DNA of 64,000 nt from Streptomyces sp. CB02058 (GTDB lineage Bacteria; Actinomycetota; Actinomycetes; Streptomycetales; Streptomycetaceae): NCBI RefSeq assembly GCF_001905505.1, contig NZ_LIPG01000001.1, positions 1,364,001-1,428,000 of the forward strand. Reading direction: 5' to 3'. Position numbers and translations under genes: made by a program. Of the stretch, positions 43,400 through 50,463 are shown in pieces. The notes below the pieces were generated by a model. The model saw only the letters and a list, made by a program, of their open reading frames with translations. It ran no database searches and was not told where the DNA came from. Positions within the stretch are counted from its first letter, which is position 1. The number at the start of each line of letters is the position of its first letter.

Positions 43400-44722
43400 T
43401 CAGGGGCAGAGCGCGGGCAGGACGCCCTCGCCGAGGACCCCCACGCGGTCGACGGCGATCCGGCCCTCCTTCACCACGGCCAGGATGCGGGCGGGATCGC
43501 CCAGCGCCGCGATGCCCGTCAGTGGGTCGACGTCCGTCACCACCAGATCGGCGGACTTGCCCGCCTCCAGGGATCCGGTGATGTCGTCGACGCCGCAGAG
43601 CCGCGCGGCGTCCGAGGTCGCGGCCACGATCGCCGCCATGGGGGTCAGCCCCGCGATGTCCACGAGGAGCCCCAGCTCCCGGAGATTGCTGCCGTGGCCG
43701 ACGGCCAGACCGCTGTCGGTGCCCATCGCGATCCTGACCCCCGCCGAGGCCGACCTGGCCACCGACTCCTGGGCGATCCGGTGCCAGCGCACCCCCTTCT
43801 CGTACGCCGTGGGGGAGGTGTGCGCCGGGTCCAGGTCCTGGGTCGTCTCCAGCAGCGTGGGCACCAGGTACTGGCCGCGCTCCACCATCTCGGCCCGCAG
43901 TGCGTCGTCCAGGTCGTAACCGTGCTCGATGCTGCTCACGCCCGCGCGGACCGCGGCCTCGATGCCGGGCCGCCCCATGGCGTGCGCGGCGACCGGCAGG
44001 CCGCCGTAGGCCTGGGCCTCCTCGACGGCCGCCCGGATCATCTCGGGGCGCAGGCCCAGCCACTCGGGCTGGTCGTGCGGGGACGAGATCCCGCCGCTGG
44101 TGGCGATCTTCACGCAGTCGGCGCCCGCCGCGACCAGGTCGCGCACCCGGGCCCGCATGTCGTCCACGGAACCGACCAGGCTCGGTGGGCTCCCGGGGAA
44201 GGCGACGGCGACGGCGAGGCCGTCGATCCCCCCGGCGAGCGTGAAGTCCGCGTGGCCGGCCCGCTGGCTCAGCATGGTGACGGAGACCAGCAGCCGGGGC
44301 CCGGGAACCTTCCGCTCCGCCACGGCCCGCCGGAACCCCGCGTCCACGCCCATCAGGTCCCGTGCGGTGGTCACCCCGTTCTCCAGAGTGACCCGCATCC
44401 GTTCCAGGACCTTCAGGGTGCGGTAGCTCGGCAGCTCGAAGAGACCCTGGAAGGGGTCGCCCGCCGGGCCCGGCAGGGCGAAGTGCACATGGGTGTCGAT
44501 GAAGCCCGGACACACGGTCCGCCCCCCGAGGTCCAGCAGCCGCGCCGGGCCGAGGTCGGGAGGGAGGTCCAGCGCGGGACCCGCCCACCGGATCACCGCA
44601 CCGTCGATCAGCAGCGCCGCGTCCGGCACCGGGTCCCGGCCGGTGCCGTCGATCAGGCGCAGGCCCTGGAGGAGGACCCGCTCGTGCGGGTCGCCGGCGG
44701 GAGTCTCACCGAGGGAGGACAT
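43400..44722 (-). CDS. Amidohydrolase family protein (imidazolonepropionase/prolidase-like)
   Basis: The product has 440 residues. Amidohydrolase TIM-barrel metal motifs are present: 'PGFIDTHVHF' (HxH at about 77-79), 'DCVKIATSG' (Lys), 'VAAHAMG', 'IEHGYDLD' and 'MGTDSGLAVGHG' (Asp). The C-terminus has the flanking beta-sandwich (GSLEAGKSADLVVTDVDPL). No signal peptide. It belongs to the COG1228 group of Xaa-Pro dipeptidase/imidazolonepropionase-like enzymes with many possible substrates. The nearby M20 enzyme hints at peptide or amide scavenging. Confidence 0.85.
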   Translation of the reverse strand: MSSLGETPAGDPHERVLLQGLRLIDGTGRDPVPDAALLIDGAVIRWAGPALDLPPDLGPARLLDLGGRTVCPGFIDTHVHFALPGPAGDPFQGLFELPSYRTLKVLERMRVTLENGVTTARDLMGVDAGFRRAVAERKVPGPRLLVSVTMLSQRAGHADFTLAGGIDGLAVAVAFPGSPPSLVGSVDDMRARVRDLVAAGADCVKIATSGGISSPHDQPEWLGLRPEMIRAAVEEAQAYGGLPVAAHAMGRPGIEAAVRAGVSSIEHGYDLDDALRAEMVERGQYLVPTLLETTQDLDPAHTSPTAYEKGVRWHRIAQESVARSASAGVRIAMGTDSGLAVGHGSNLRELGLLVDIAGLTPMAAIVAATSDAARLCGVDDITGSLEAGKSADLVVTDVDPLTGIAALGDPARILAVVKEGRIAVDRVGVLGEGVLPALCP

Positions 44723-44857
44723 CTGCCCACGATCCGCCCCCCGTGCCCCGGGCGCAGGCCGGACTGGGCCGCACGGGTGCCGGGGAGCGGGGAGCCCGCC
44801 CGCGCTCCCCGCACCCCCGGGCCGATCGCGGGGAGCCCGCCCCCCCGCCCCGGCCGG

Positions 44858-44909
44858 ACGCGGCAGGGCCGCCCGCGCCCCGGCCGGGCGGCGGGCGGCC
44901 CTGCCGCGT
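44858..44909 (-). terminator. Terminator after the GH64 gene
   Basis: A 19-bp perfect stem (44858-44876/44891-44909) with a 14-nt loop lies immediately after the glucanase stop. Confidence 0.85.
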
Positions 44910-44919
44910 CACACGGGCG

Positions 44920-46146
44920 TCAGGAGCCCACGCTCACCGTGAAGCGGCGCGGGTTGCCGTCGTGGGCCGCCCCCGAGACGTCGGGCTCGCCGTCGGGGCG
45001 CACGTCGTCGTAGGGGAAGGCGTAGCCGATGGGGGAGTTCGCGTGGACGACCCGGGACCAGTGGTTCGTCACCGACCCCTTGTAGTAGTCCGACACCGTG
45101 GTGCCGTTGGGCTGCTGCGGGTGGCTGAGCATGATCGAGCGGTTGAAGCCCGCCGCGATCCTGGCCAGCAGCGCCTTCTTGTCGTCCGAGTCACCCGGGT
45201 TGTTCGTGAAGGGGCCGTGGTTGCACGTGAAGATGTCCTTCGACGTGGGCTTGACGAAGGTGTGCCCGCCCTCGAAGGTCAGCGTGTCCCCGCTGACACG
45301 GCCGGCGAGCGTGCCCCGCCCGCCCTGGAGGTCGATCCGCAGATCGGTGGAGCGGTACTTCTCCCAGACCTCGTCGATCTGCGCGGTGAACAGATCCCGG
45401 AACGGCATCTCGTCGGGCCGGTCGAAGAACGGCGCCATGAGGTTCTGCGGCGAGACCACCCGCAGCACCTGGCCGTCTCCGCCCCGGGTGACCAGCTTGT
45501 CCCAGGGCTGCCCGTCGGCGGCGGCCTGGGCCGTGAGGTCGTCCGCGATGCGCTGGACGGCACCGTCCGGGAGCGGGGCCACCGTGTGCGTGGCGTCACC
45601 CTCCAGGGTCAGGCCGATCGGCAGCGCCGTCACGAGGTCGACGTAGCTGATGTTCGCGTACAGCTGCTGCGGGTTGAAGGTGAACTCGCAGAACGACCAG
45701 GTCCGGCCGTAGTTCGGGTCGGCCGGTGTCGCGAAGGCCGGCTCGACCAGCGAGGGGCCCGGGTTGAGGTAGAAGTCCAGCTTGTCGTCGCGTACGAAGT
45801 AGACCCGCGCCCCGTACATCTGGGGCAGGGTCAGCACGACCGGACCGGCACCCGCGCCCTTCAGCGGGATGGCGCAGTCCACCGGCAGCGGGGTCTGCGG
45901 GGCGCCGGGGGAGTCGGGGCGGTAGACGCTGCCGTCCGGGCGCAGGAGCACCCAGCGGTCGGTGCCCTGCTCGTGGCCCGTCACATAGGCGTGCACGGTC
46001 CCCGGCAACGACTTGTTCTCCAGGGCCAGTTCGCAGGTGGCGGGGGCGGCCGAGGTGCGCGGGCTGAGTGCGCTGCCCCAGAGGGGATAGCTGAGCGCGG
46101 TCGCGGAGGCGGCGGCGCCGGTCAGGAACATTCTGCGAGAAATCAC
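44920..46146 (-). CDS. GH64 beta-1,3-glucanase, Tat-exported
   Basis: The product has 408 residues from GTG 46146; the longer frame upstream is Arg/Pro-rich and precedes the promoter. A twin-arginine signal (ISRRMFLTGAAASATALSYP) is followed by a GH64/thaumatin-like fold: 'CELALENKSLPGTVHAYVTG', 'GARVYFVRDDKLDFYLNPGP', 'WSFCEFTFNPQQLYANISYV', and 'CNHGPFTNNPGDSDDKKALL'. Family enzymes cut laminarin/curdlan chains into pentaoligosaccharides. A LacI-type palindrome lies 130-143 bp upstream of the start, suggesting induction by glucan fragments. Confidence 0.92.
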   Translation of the reverse strand: MISRRMFLTGAAASATALSYPLWGSALSPRTSAAPATCELALENKSLPGTVHAYVTGHEQGTDRWVLLRPDGSVYRPDSPGAPQTPLPVDCAIPLKGAGAGPVVLTLPQMYGARVYFVRDDKLDFYLNPGPSLVEPAFATPADPNYGRTWSFCEFTFNPQQLYANISYVDLVTALPIGLTLEGDATHTVAPLPDGAVQRIADDLTAQAAADGQPWDKLVTRGGDGQVLRVVSPQNLMAPFFDRPDEMPFRDLFTAQIDEVWEKYRSTDLRIDLQGGRGTLAGRVSGDTLTFEGGHTFVKPTSKDIFTCNHGPFTNNPGDSDDKKALLARIAAGFNRSIMLSHPQQPNGTTVSDYYKGSVTNHWSRVVHANSPIGYAFPYDDVRPDGEPDVSGAAHDGNPRRFTVSVGS

Positions 46147-46275
46147 GGAGGAACTCCCGATGTGTGGGGGGCGCAGACAGGGGTGTGGGGGGTGGCGCGG
46201 GGAGGTGGAACGGTGGGGCCGTCTGCGGTGCGCACCACTCTTGCGACGCCTCTGCCGAGCGTCAAGAGTTAGGAC

Positions 46276-46289
46276 TGAGAGCGCTCTCA
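46276..46289. promoter_or_regulatory. LacI-type palindromic operator upstream of the GH64 glucanase
   Basis: TGAGAGCGCTCTCA is a perfect 14-bp palindrome. It differs from the CebR box only by A/T for G/C at the symmetrical position 3. The same GAGCGCTC core implies a LacI-family repressor, probably a glucan-specific paralogue of CebR. Confidence 0.8.
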
Positions 46290-46569
46290 AGAACGGCCGG
46301 TTCTTCACAACTCGACGCCGCTGGAAGGGTTTTCGCCACGCTTGGTCGGCCCCCGTGCGCACGGAGTGAACAGGAATCGAACGAGTCGGCCCGCCGTCAC
46401 CGGGAAGAGCGGGCCGGGGTGGCCGGTGGAGGGGTGTGCGCGGCGGATACTGGTCCCGTCCTCCGGCGGGTCCGGATCACCCCGCCCGCCGCCATTCCGG
46501 TACGCCCCGTACCCCCGCCCCGGTGCATCCGCGGCGTGGCGCACGGGAGGTCTGTGGCCGGGGCCACAG

Positions 46570-46590
46570 AGGGCACTTTGTCAAAGCCCT
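46570..46590. promoter_or_regulatory. Dyad symmetry upstream of accB
   Basis: The sequence reads agggcaCTTTGtCAAAGccct. It is an 11-bp inverted repeat with flanking AGGG/CCCT, about 140 bp upstream of the accB ATG. It could be a regulator site for fatty-acid precursor supply. The binding protein is not known. Confidence 0.4.
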
Positions 46591-46726
46591 ACAACGGGGA
46601 CGGCCTGTGAGCTGGCAGATGGGATGCATCGTGCCCCGGTTCTGTCGGGTGCCACCAGGAAACCGGGCAGGAGACTGTCCGGAGTGAACGGCAGGATTTC
46701 CTGGGTCGGGTTCGTAGGGTCGACGC

Positions 46727-48310
46727 ATGACCGTTGTGGACGAAATCGCGGGCGAGCCGAACGACACGCGTGGCCGGGTGGCCGAACTGCTGGCGCTGCG
46801 TGACGAGGCCCGGCGCGGGCCGAGCGAGCGGGCGACCGAGGCGCAGCACGCCAAGGGCAAGCTGACCGCGCGGGAGCGCATCGCGCTGCTGCTGGACGAG
46901 GGATCGTTCAAGGAGGTCGAGCAGCTGCGCAGGCACCGGGCCACGGGCTTCGGCCTGGAGGCCAAGAAGCCGTACACCGACGGTGTCATCACCGGCTGGG
47001 GCACGGTCGACGGCCGGACGGTCTTCGTCTACGCGCACGACTTCCGGATCTTCGGCGGGGCGCTGGGCGAGGCCCACGCCACGAAGATCCACAAGATCAT
47101 GGACATGGCCATCTCGGCCGGCGCCCCGCTGGTCTCCCTGAACGACGGCGCCGGCGCCCGCATCCAGGAGGGCGTCTCGGCGCTCGCCGGATACGGCGGG
47201 ATCTTCCAGCGCAACACCCGCGCCTCCGGTGTCATCCCGCAGATCAGCGTGATGCTCGGCCCGTGCGCGGGCGGCGCGGCCTACAGCCCCGCGCTGACCG
47301 ACTTCGTGTTCATGGTCCGCGAGACCTCGCAGATGTTCATCACCGGCCCGGACGTCGTCAAGGCCGTCACCGGTGAGGAGATCACCCAGAACGGCCTGGG
47401 CGGCGCCGATGTGCACGCCGAGACCTCGGGCGTCGCGCACTTCGCGTACGACGACGAGGAGACCTGCATCGCCGAGGTCCGCTACCTGATCGGGATGCTG
47501 CCCTCGAACAACCGGGAGAACCCGCCGGTCGTCCCCAGCGACGACCCGGCCGACCGGCGCGGCGACGTCCTGCTGGACCTCGTCCCGGCCGACGGCAACC
47601 GCCCGTACGACATGCACAAGGTCATCGAGGAGCTCGTCGACGACGGCGACTTCCTGGAGGTCCACGAGCGCTGGGCCCGCAACATCGTCTGCGCGCTGGC
47701 CCGCCTGGACGGCCAGGTCGTCGGCATCGTCGCCAACCAGCCGCAGTCGCTGGCCGGTGTGCTGGACATCGAGGCGTCCGAGAAGGCCGCGCGATTCGTC
47801 CAGATGTGTGATGCGTTCAACATCCCCATCGTCACTCTGCTGGACGTACCCGGCTTCCTGCCCGGCGTCGATCAGGAGCACGGTGGGATCATCCGGCACG
47901 GAGCGAAGCTGCTCTACGCGTACTGCAACGCGACCGTGCCGAGGATCTCCCTGATCCTGCGCAAGGCCTACGGCGGCGCGTACATCGTGATGGACAGCCA
48001 GTCCATCGGCGCCGACCTCACCTACGCGTGGCCCACCAACGAGATCGCGGTGATGGGCGCCGAGGGCGCCGCCAACGTCATCTTCCGCCGGCAGATCGCC
48101 GACGCCGAGGACCCCGAAGCCATGCGGGCCCGCATGGTCAAGGAGTACAAGGCCGAGCTGATGCACCCCTACTACGCGGCCGAGCGCGGCCTGGTCGACG
48201 ACGTCATCGACCCGGCCGAGACCCGCGAGGTACTGATCGCCTCGCTCGCGATGCTCCGCAACAAGCACGCCGACCTGCCGTCCCGCAAGCACGGCAACCC
48301 TCCGCAGTAG
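46727..48310 (+). CDS. accB: Acyl-CoA carboxylase beta subunit (carboxyltransferase, AccB/PccB)
   Basis: The product has 527 residues. The biotin-dependent carboxyltransferase shows the N domain oxyanion loop 'AGAPLVSLNDGAGARIQEGV' and the C domain counterpart 'SLILRKAYGGAYIVMDSQS' with 'DVPGFLPGVDQEHGGIIRHG'. It transfers CO2 from biotinylated alpha subunit to acetyl- or propionyl-CoA, giving malonyl- or methylmalonyl-CoA for fatty acids and polyketides. The downstream small epsilon subunit and the gene order match S. coelicolor accB-accE as I recall them. Substrate preference is set by one residue in the pocket, which I did not assign. Confidence 0.95.
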   Translation: MTVVDEIAGEPNDTRGRVAELLALRDEARRGPSERATEAQHAKGKLTARERIALLLDEGSFKEVEQLRRHRATGFGLEAKKPYTDGVITGWGTVDGRTVFVYAHDFRIFGGALGEAHATKIHKIMDMAISAGAPLVSLNDGAGARIQEGVSALAGYGGIFQRNTRASGVIPQISVMLGPCAGGAAYSPALTDFVFMVRETSQMFITGPDVVKAVTGEEITQNGLGGADVHAETSGVAHFAYDDEETCIAEVRYLIGMLPSNNRENPPVVPSDDPADRRGDVLLDLVPADGNRPYDMHKVIEELVDDGDFLEVHERWARNIVCALARLDGQVVGIVANQPQSLAGVLDIEASEKAARFVQMCDAFNIPIVTLLDVPGFLPGVDQEHGGIIRHGAKLLYAYCNATVPRISLILRKAYGGAYIVMDSQSIGADLTYAWPTNEIAVMGAEGAANVIFRRQIADAEDPEAMRARMVKEYKAELMHPYYAAERGLVDDVIDPAETREVLIASLAMLRNKHADLPSRKHGNPPQ

Positions 48311-48378
48311 CCGCGGCCACCGGCGGCGAACCCGGCCGGAAGACCCCGCGACCCATCTGCCCAGAAGACGGAGACACC

Positions 48379-48582
48379 ATGAGCGTCAACCCCGCCGATT
48401 CGGTCCTGCGCGTCGAGAAGGGCCAGGCCGGCCCCGAGGAGCTCGCGGCCATCACCGCGGTCCTCCTCGCCCGCGCCGCCGCCCAGCCCGACGCCCCCGC
48501 CCACCGAGGCCGCAGCACGGCCGGGTGGCGCCGTCTGGAGCGCACCCCCGGCTTCCGCGCCCCGCACAGCTGGCAGGGCTGA
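48379..48582 (+). CDS. accE: Acyl-CoA carboxylase epsilon subunit (AccE)
   Basis: This 67-residue protein starts at ATG 48379, 68 bp after accB. 'VLRVEKGQAGPEELAAITAV' is the conserved epsilon core and 'AGWRRLERTPGFRAPHSWQG' the typical terminal motif. It binds and stimulates the beta hexamer/alpha subunit complex in actinomycetes. The downstream hairpin ends this operon. Confidence 0.93.
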   Translation: MSVNPADSVLRVEKGQAGPEELAAITAVLLARAAAQPDAPAHRGRSTAGWRRLERTPGFRAPHSWQG

Positions 48583-48654
48583 CAACGGGCCCCTGAGGCC
48601 GCCCCACGGGCCCGCCGGGCCCCTGGAGCCTCCTCCAGGGCCCCACGACGCGCG

Positions 48655-48689
48655 AAGGCCCCGTACTCCTCCAGGGAGTACGGGGCCTT
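48655..48689. terminator. Bidirectional hairpin between accE and cvnD2
   Basis: A perfect 15-bp stem (48655-48669/48675-48689) with a 5-nt loop; flanking AA/TT makes it work in both directions. Confidence 0.85.
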
Positions 48690-48707
48690 CGCCGTGCGGC
48701 GGCGGGG

Positions 48708-49289
48708 TCAGCGCAGACGGGCCATGAGTGCGTGCTCGACCAGGGTGATGAGCGCGCTCTTGGCGTCCGCACGGTGCCGGGCGTCCGTGGTGAGAATCGG
48801 GGTGTCCGGCCCGATCTGGAGTGCTTCGCGTACTTCGTCGGGGGTGTAGGGCTGGTGTCCGTCGAAGCCGTTGAGGGCGATGACGAAGGGGAGGCCGCTG
48901 TTCTCGAAGTAGTCGACTGCGGGGAAGCAGTCGGCGAGGCGGCGGGTGTCGACGAGGACGACGGCGCCGATGGCGCCGCGGACCAGGTCGTCCCACATGA
49001 ACCAGAAGCGGTCCTGTCCGGGGGTGCCGAACAGGTAGAGGATCAGGTCCTGGTCCAGGGTGATGCGTCCGAAGTCCATGGCCACCGTGGTGGTGGTCTT
49101 GTCCCCGGTGTGGGTCAGGTCGTCGATGCCCGCGGACGCGGACGTCATCACGGCTTCGGTGCGCAGCGGATTGATCTCCGAAACGGCACCGACAAACGTG
49201 GTCTTACCCACGCCGAAGCCCCCTGCCACCACGATCTTCGCCGAGGTAGTGGAGCGGGCCGCTCCGCCGCTAGAGCTTGCGAAGTCCAC
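48708..49289 (-). CDS. cvnD2: Conservon small GTP-binding protein CvnD (copy 2)
   Basis: The product has 193 residues from GTG 49289. The Ras-like GTPase has P-loop 'VVAGGFGVGKTTFVGAVSEI', switch/G3 'LYLFGTPGQDRFWFMWDDL', and an NxxD-like 'IALNGFDGH'. It is the output protein of the conservon signalling unit, which acts like a bacterial G-protein module at the membrane. It overlaps cvnC by 20 bp. A 440-bp tract (48808-49247) is identical to the cvnD1 gene at 54150-54589, much more alike than their neighbours. Symbol numbers follow my memory of S. coelicolor order. Confidence 0.93.
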   Translation of the reverse strand: MDFASSSGGAARSTTSAKIVVAGGFGVGKTTFVGAVSEINPLRTEAVMTSASAGIDDLTHTGDKTTTTVAMDFGRITLDQDLILYLFGTPGQDRFWFMWDDLVRGAIGAVVLVDTRRLADCFPAVDYFENSGLPFVIALNGFDGHQPYTPDEVREALQIGPDTPILTTDARHRADAKSALITLVEHALMARLR

Positions 49290-49950
49290 TGAGCACCCTT
49301 TCGAGCAGTGTCACATCTGGCTGGCCGCCGGCGGCCTCGTCGCCGCCGGGCTGATGGATAGCGACGAGTCCGGCCTCGGCCAGGTCGGCGACGAGGATCC
49401 GGGCAACGCCGAGGGGGATCGAGAGAAGGGCCGAAACCTCGGCAACCGACTTGATCTCGATGCAGAGCCGGCAGATCCGCTGGTGCTCGGGCAACTGCCC
49501 TTGCAGCCTGGCCGGATCGGCCGTGGTGCTGACCAGCGCCTCGATGGCGAGCTGGTAGCGCGGCCGGGTCCGGCCGCCGGTCATGGCGTAGGGACGGACC
49601 AGCGGGTTGTGCGCCGAGGGCTTCGCGGGCGCGGGAGCCTGACGCTGGACCGGCTGGATGCGCGACGGCGGCGCCTCGTACCGCTGCTGCTCGTGCTGCG
49701 GCTGCTGGTACGGGGGCTGCTGACCGTACGGCTGCTGCTGCGGCCACCCGGAACCGGGCTGCTGGGGCTGCTGCTGCCACTCGCCGCCCTGCGCGCCCTG
49801 CTGAGGCTGCTGGTAGGGCTCGTACGGCTGGTAAGGCTCGTGCGAACCCTGTCTGCCGGGTACGGAGGGGGTGTCGAAACGGTTGTCACCCTGCTCACCC
49901 GGAACCCGCTGACCGCCCTCGTACGGGTGTCCGCCTGTGGGTGCTGCCAC
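49270..49950 (-). CDS. cvnC2: Conservon DUF742 protein CvnC (copy 2), Gln/Pro-rich N-terminus
   Basis: The product has 226 residues from GTG 49950, with GGAGGAGG upstream. The C-terminal 113 residues are the DUF742 core (PLVRPYAMTGGRTRPRYQLA...; 'LPEHQRICRLCIEIKSVAEV'; 'LLSIPLGVARILVADLAEAG'), a winged-helix-like module. The first 110 are Gln/Tyr/Pro/Gly-rich and disordered (repeats like PYQPYEPYQQ), which CvnC1 lacks. It partners with CvnB and CvnD near the kinase CvnA. Overlap with cvnD and an 89-bp gap to cvnB. Confidence 0.92.
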   Translation of the reverse strand: MAAPTGGHPYEGGQRVPGEQGDNRFDTPSVPGRQGSHEPYQPYEPYQQPQQGAQGGEWQQQPQQPGSGWPQQQPYGQQPPYQQPQHEQQRYEAPPSRIQPVQRQAPAPAKPSAHNPLVRPYAMTGGRTRPRYQLAIEALVSTTADPARLQGQLPEHQRICRLCIEIKSVAEVSALLSIPLGVARILVADLAEAGLVAIHQPGGDEAAGGQPDVTLLERVLSGLRKL

Positions 49951-50039
49951 GTTTCCTCCTCCGACTGCCGGTCGCCATCCCAGTGGTGCCGCGCCACCGC
50001 ACCTTATGGCGCGGTGACGAGAAACGCACTGTCTGTCTA

Positions 50040-50462
50040 TTAGTTAAGAAGACTTCCCTGGAGTTCGGCGCGGAGATCCGGGGTAAGGACGCTTCCTGCA
50101 CGGTCCACAAGAAGTGCCATTTCGTACCCAACCAGACCGATATCGGCGTCCGGGTGGGCGAGGACAGCGAGTGAAGATCCGTCAGAGATGGACATGATGA
50201 AGAGGAATCCTCGCTCCATCTCCACAACGGTCTGATTCACGGCGCCGCCTTCGAAGATCCGGGAGGCACCCGCGGTCAGCGACGTCAGACCGGAGGCGAC
50301 GGCCGCCAGCTGATCGGCGCGGTCCCGTGGGAAACCTTCGGACATCGCCAGCAGGAGTCCGTCGGCGGAGACCACCACCGTGTGCGACACCCCAGGGGTG
50401 TTGTCCACGAAGTTGGTGATCAACCAGTTGAGATTCTGCGCCGCCTGGCTCATCGGGCTCAC
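50040..50462 (-). CDS. cvnB2: Conservon roadblock/LC7 protein CvnB (copy 2)
   Basis: The product has 140 residues from GTG 50462, 1 nt after the cvnA stop; ATG 50453 is an alternative. GTG is preferred because an AGGAGC sequence stands 6 nt upstream and the paralogue has the same N-terminus (xSPMSQ). Roadblock/LC7 fold: 'VVSADGLLLAMSEGFPRDRADQLAAVASGLTSL', 'MERGFLFIMSISDGSSLAVL'. Such proteins bind the small GTPase CvnD and probably regulate its nucleotide state. Confidence 0.92.
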   Translation of the reverse strand: MSPMSQAAQNLNWLITNFVDNTPGVSHTVVVSADGLLLAMSEGFPRDRADQLAAVASGLTSLTAGASRIFEGGAVNQTVVEMERGFLFIMSISDGSSLAVLAHPDADIGLVGYEMALLVDRAGSVLTPDLRAELQGSLLN

Positions 50463-50463
50463 A

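Larger units (their letters stand above)
46147..46726. other. Divergent control region between GH64 and accB
   Basis: These 580 bp hold no supported gene. They contain the LacI-type palindrome at 46276-46289 and a second dyad around CTTTG-T-CAAAG at 46576-46586, plus presumably both promoters. Confidence 0.5.

Noticed and set aside
44743..44857. Possible small gene between the amidohydrolase and the GH64 terminator
   Set aside because: The apparent ORFs are Pro/Arg/Gly-rich with no ribosome-binding site. The sequence is a non-coding GC-rich spacer leading into the hairpin.
48732..49292. 186-residue plus-strand ORF opposite cvnD2, also present opposite cvnD1
   Set aside because: It exists in two copies only because the cvnD genes are duplicated. 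It is a GC-bias shadow with no domain and no ribosome-binding site.
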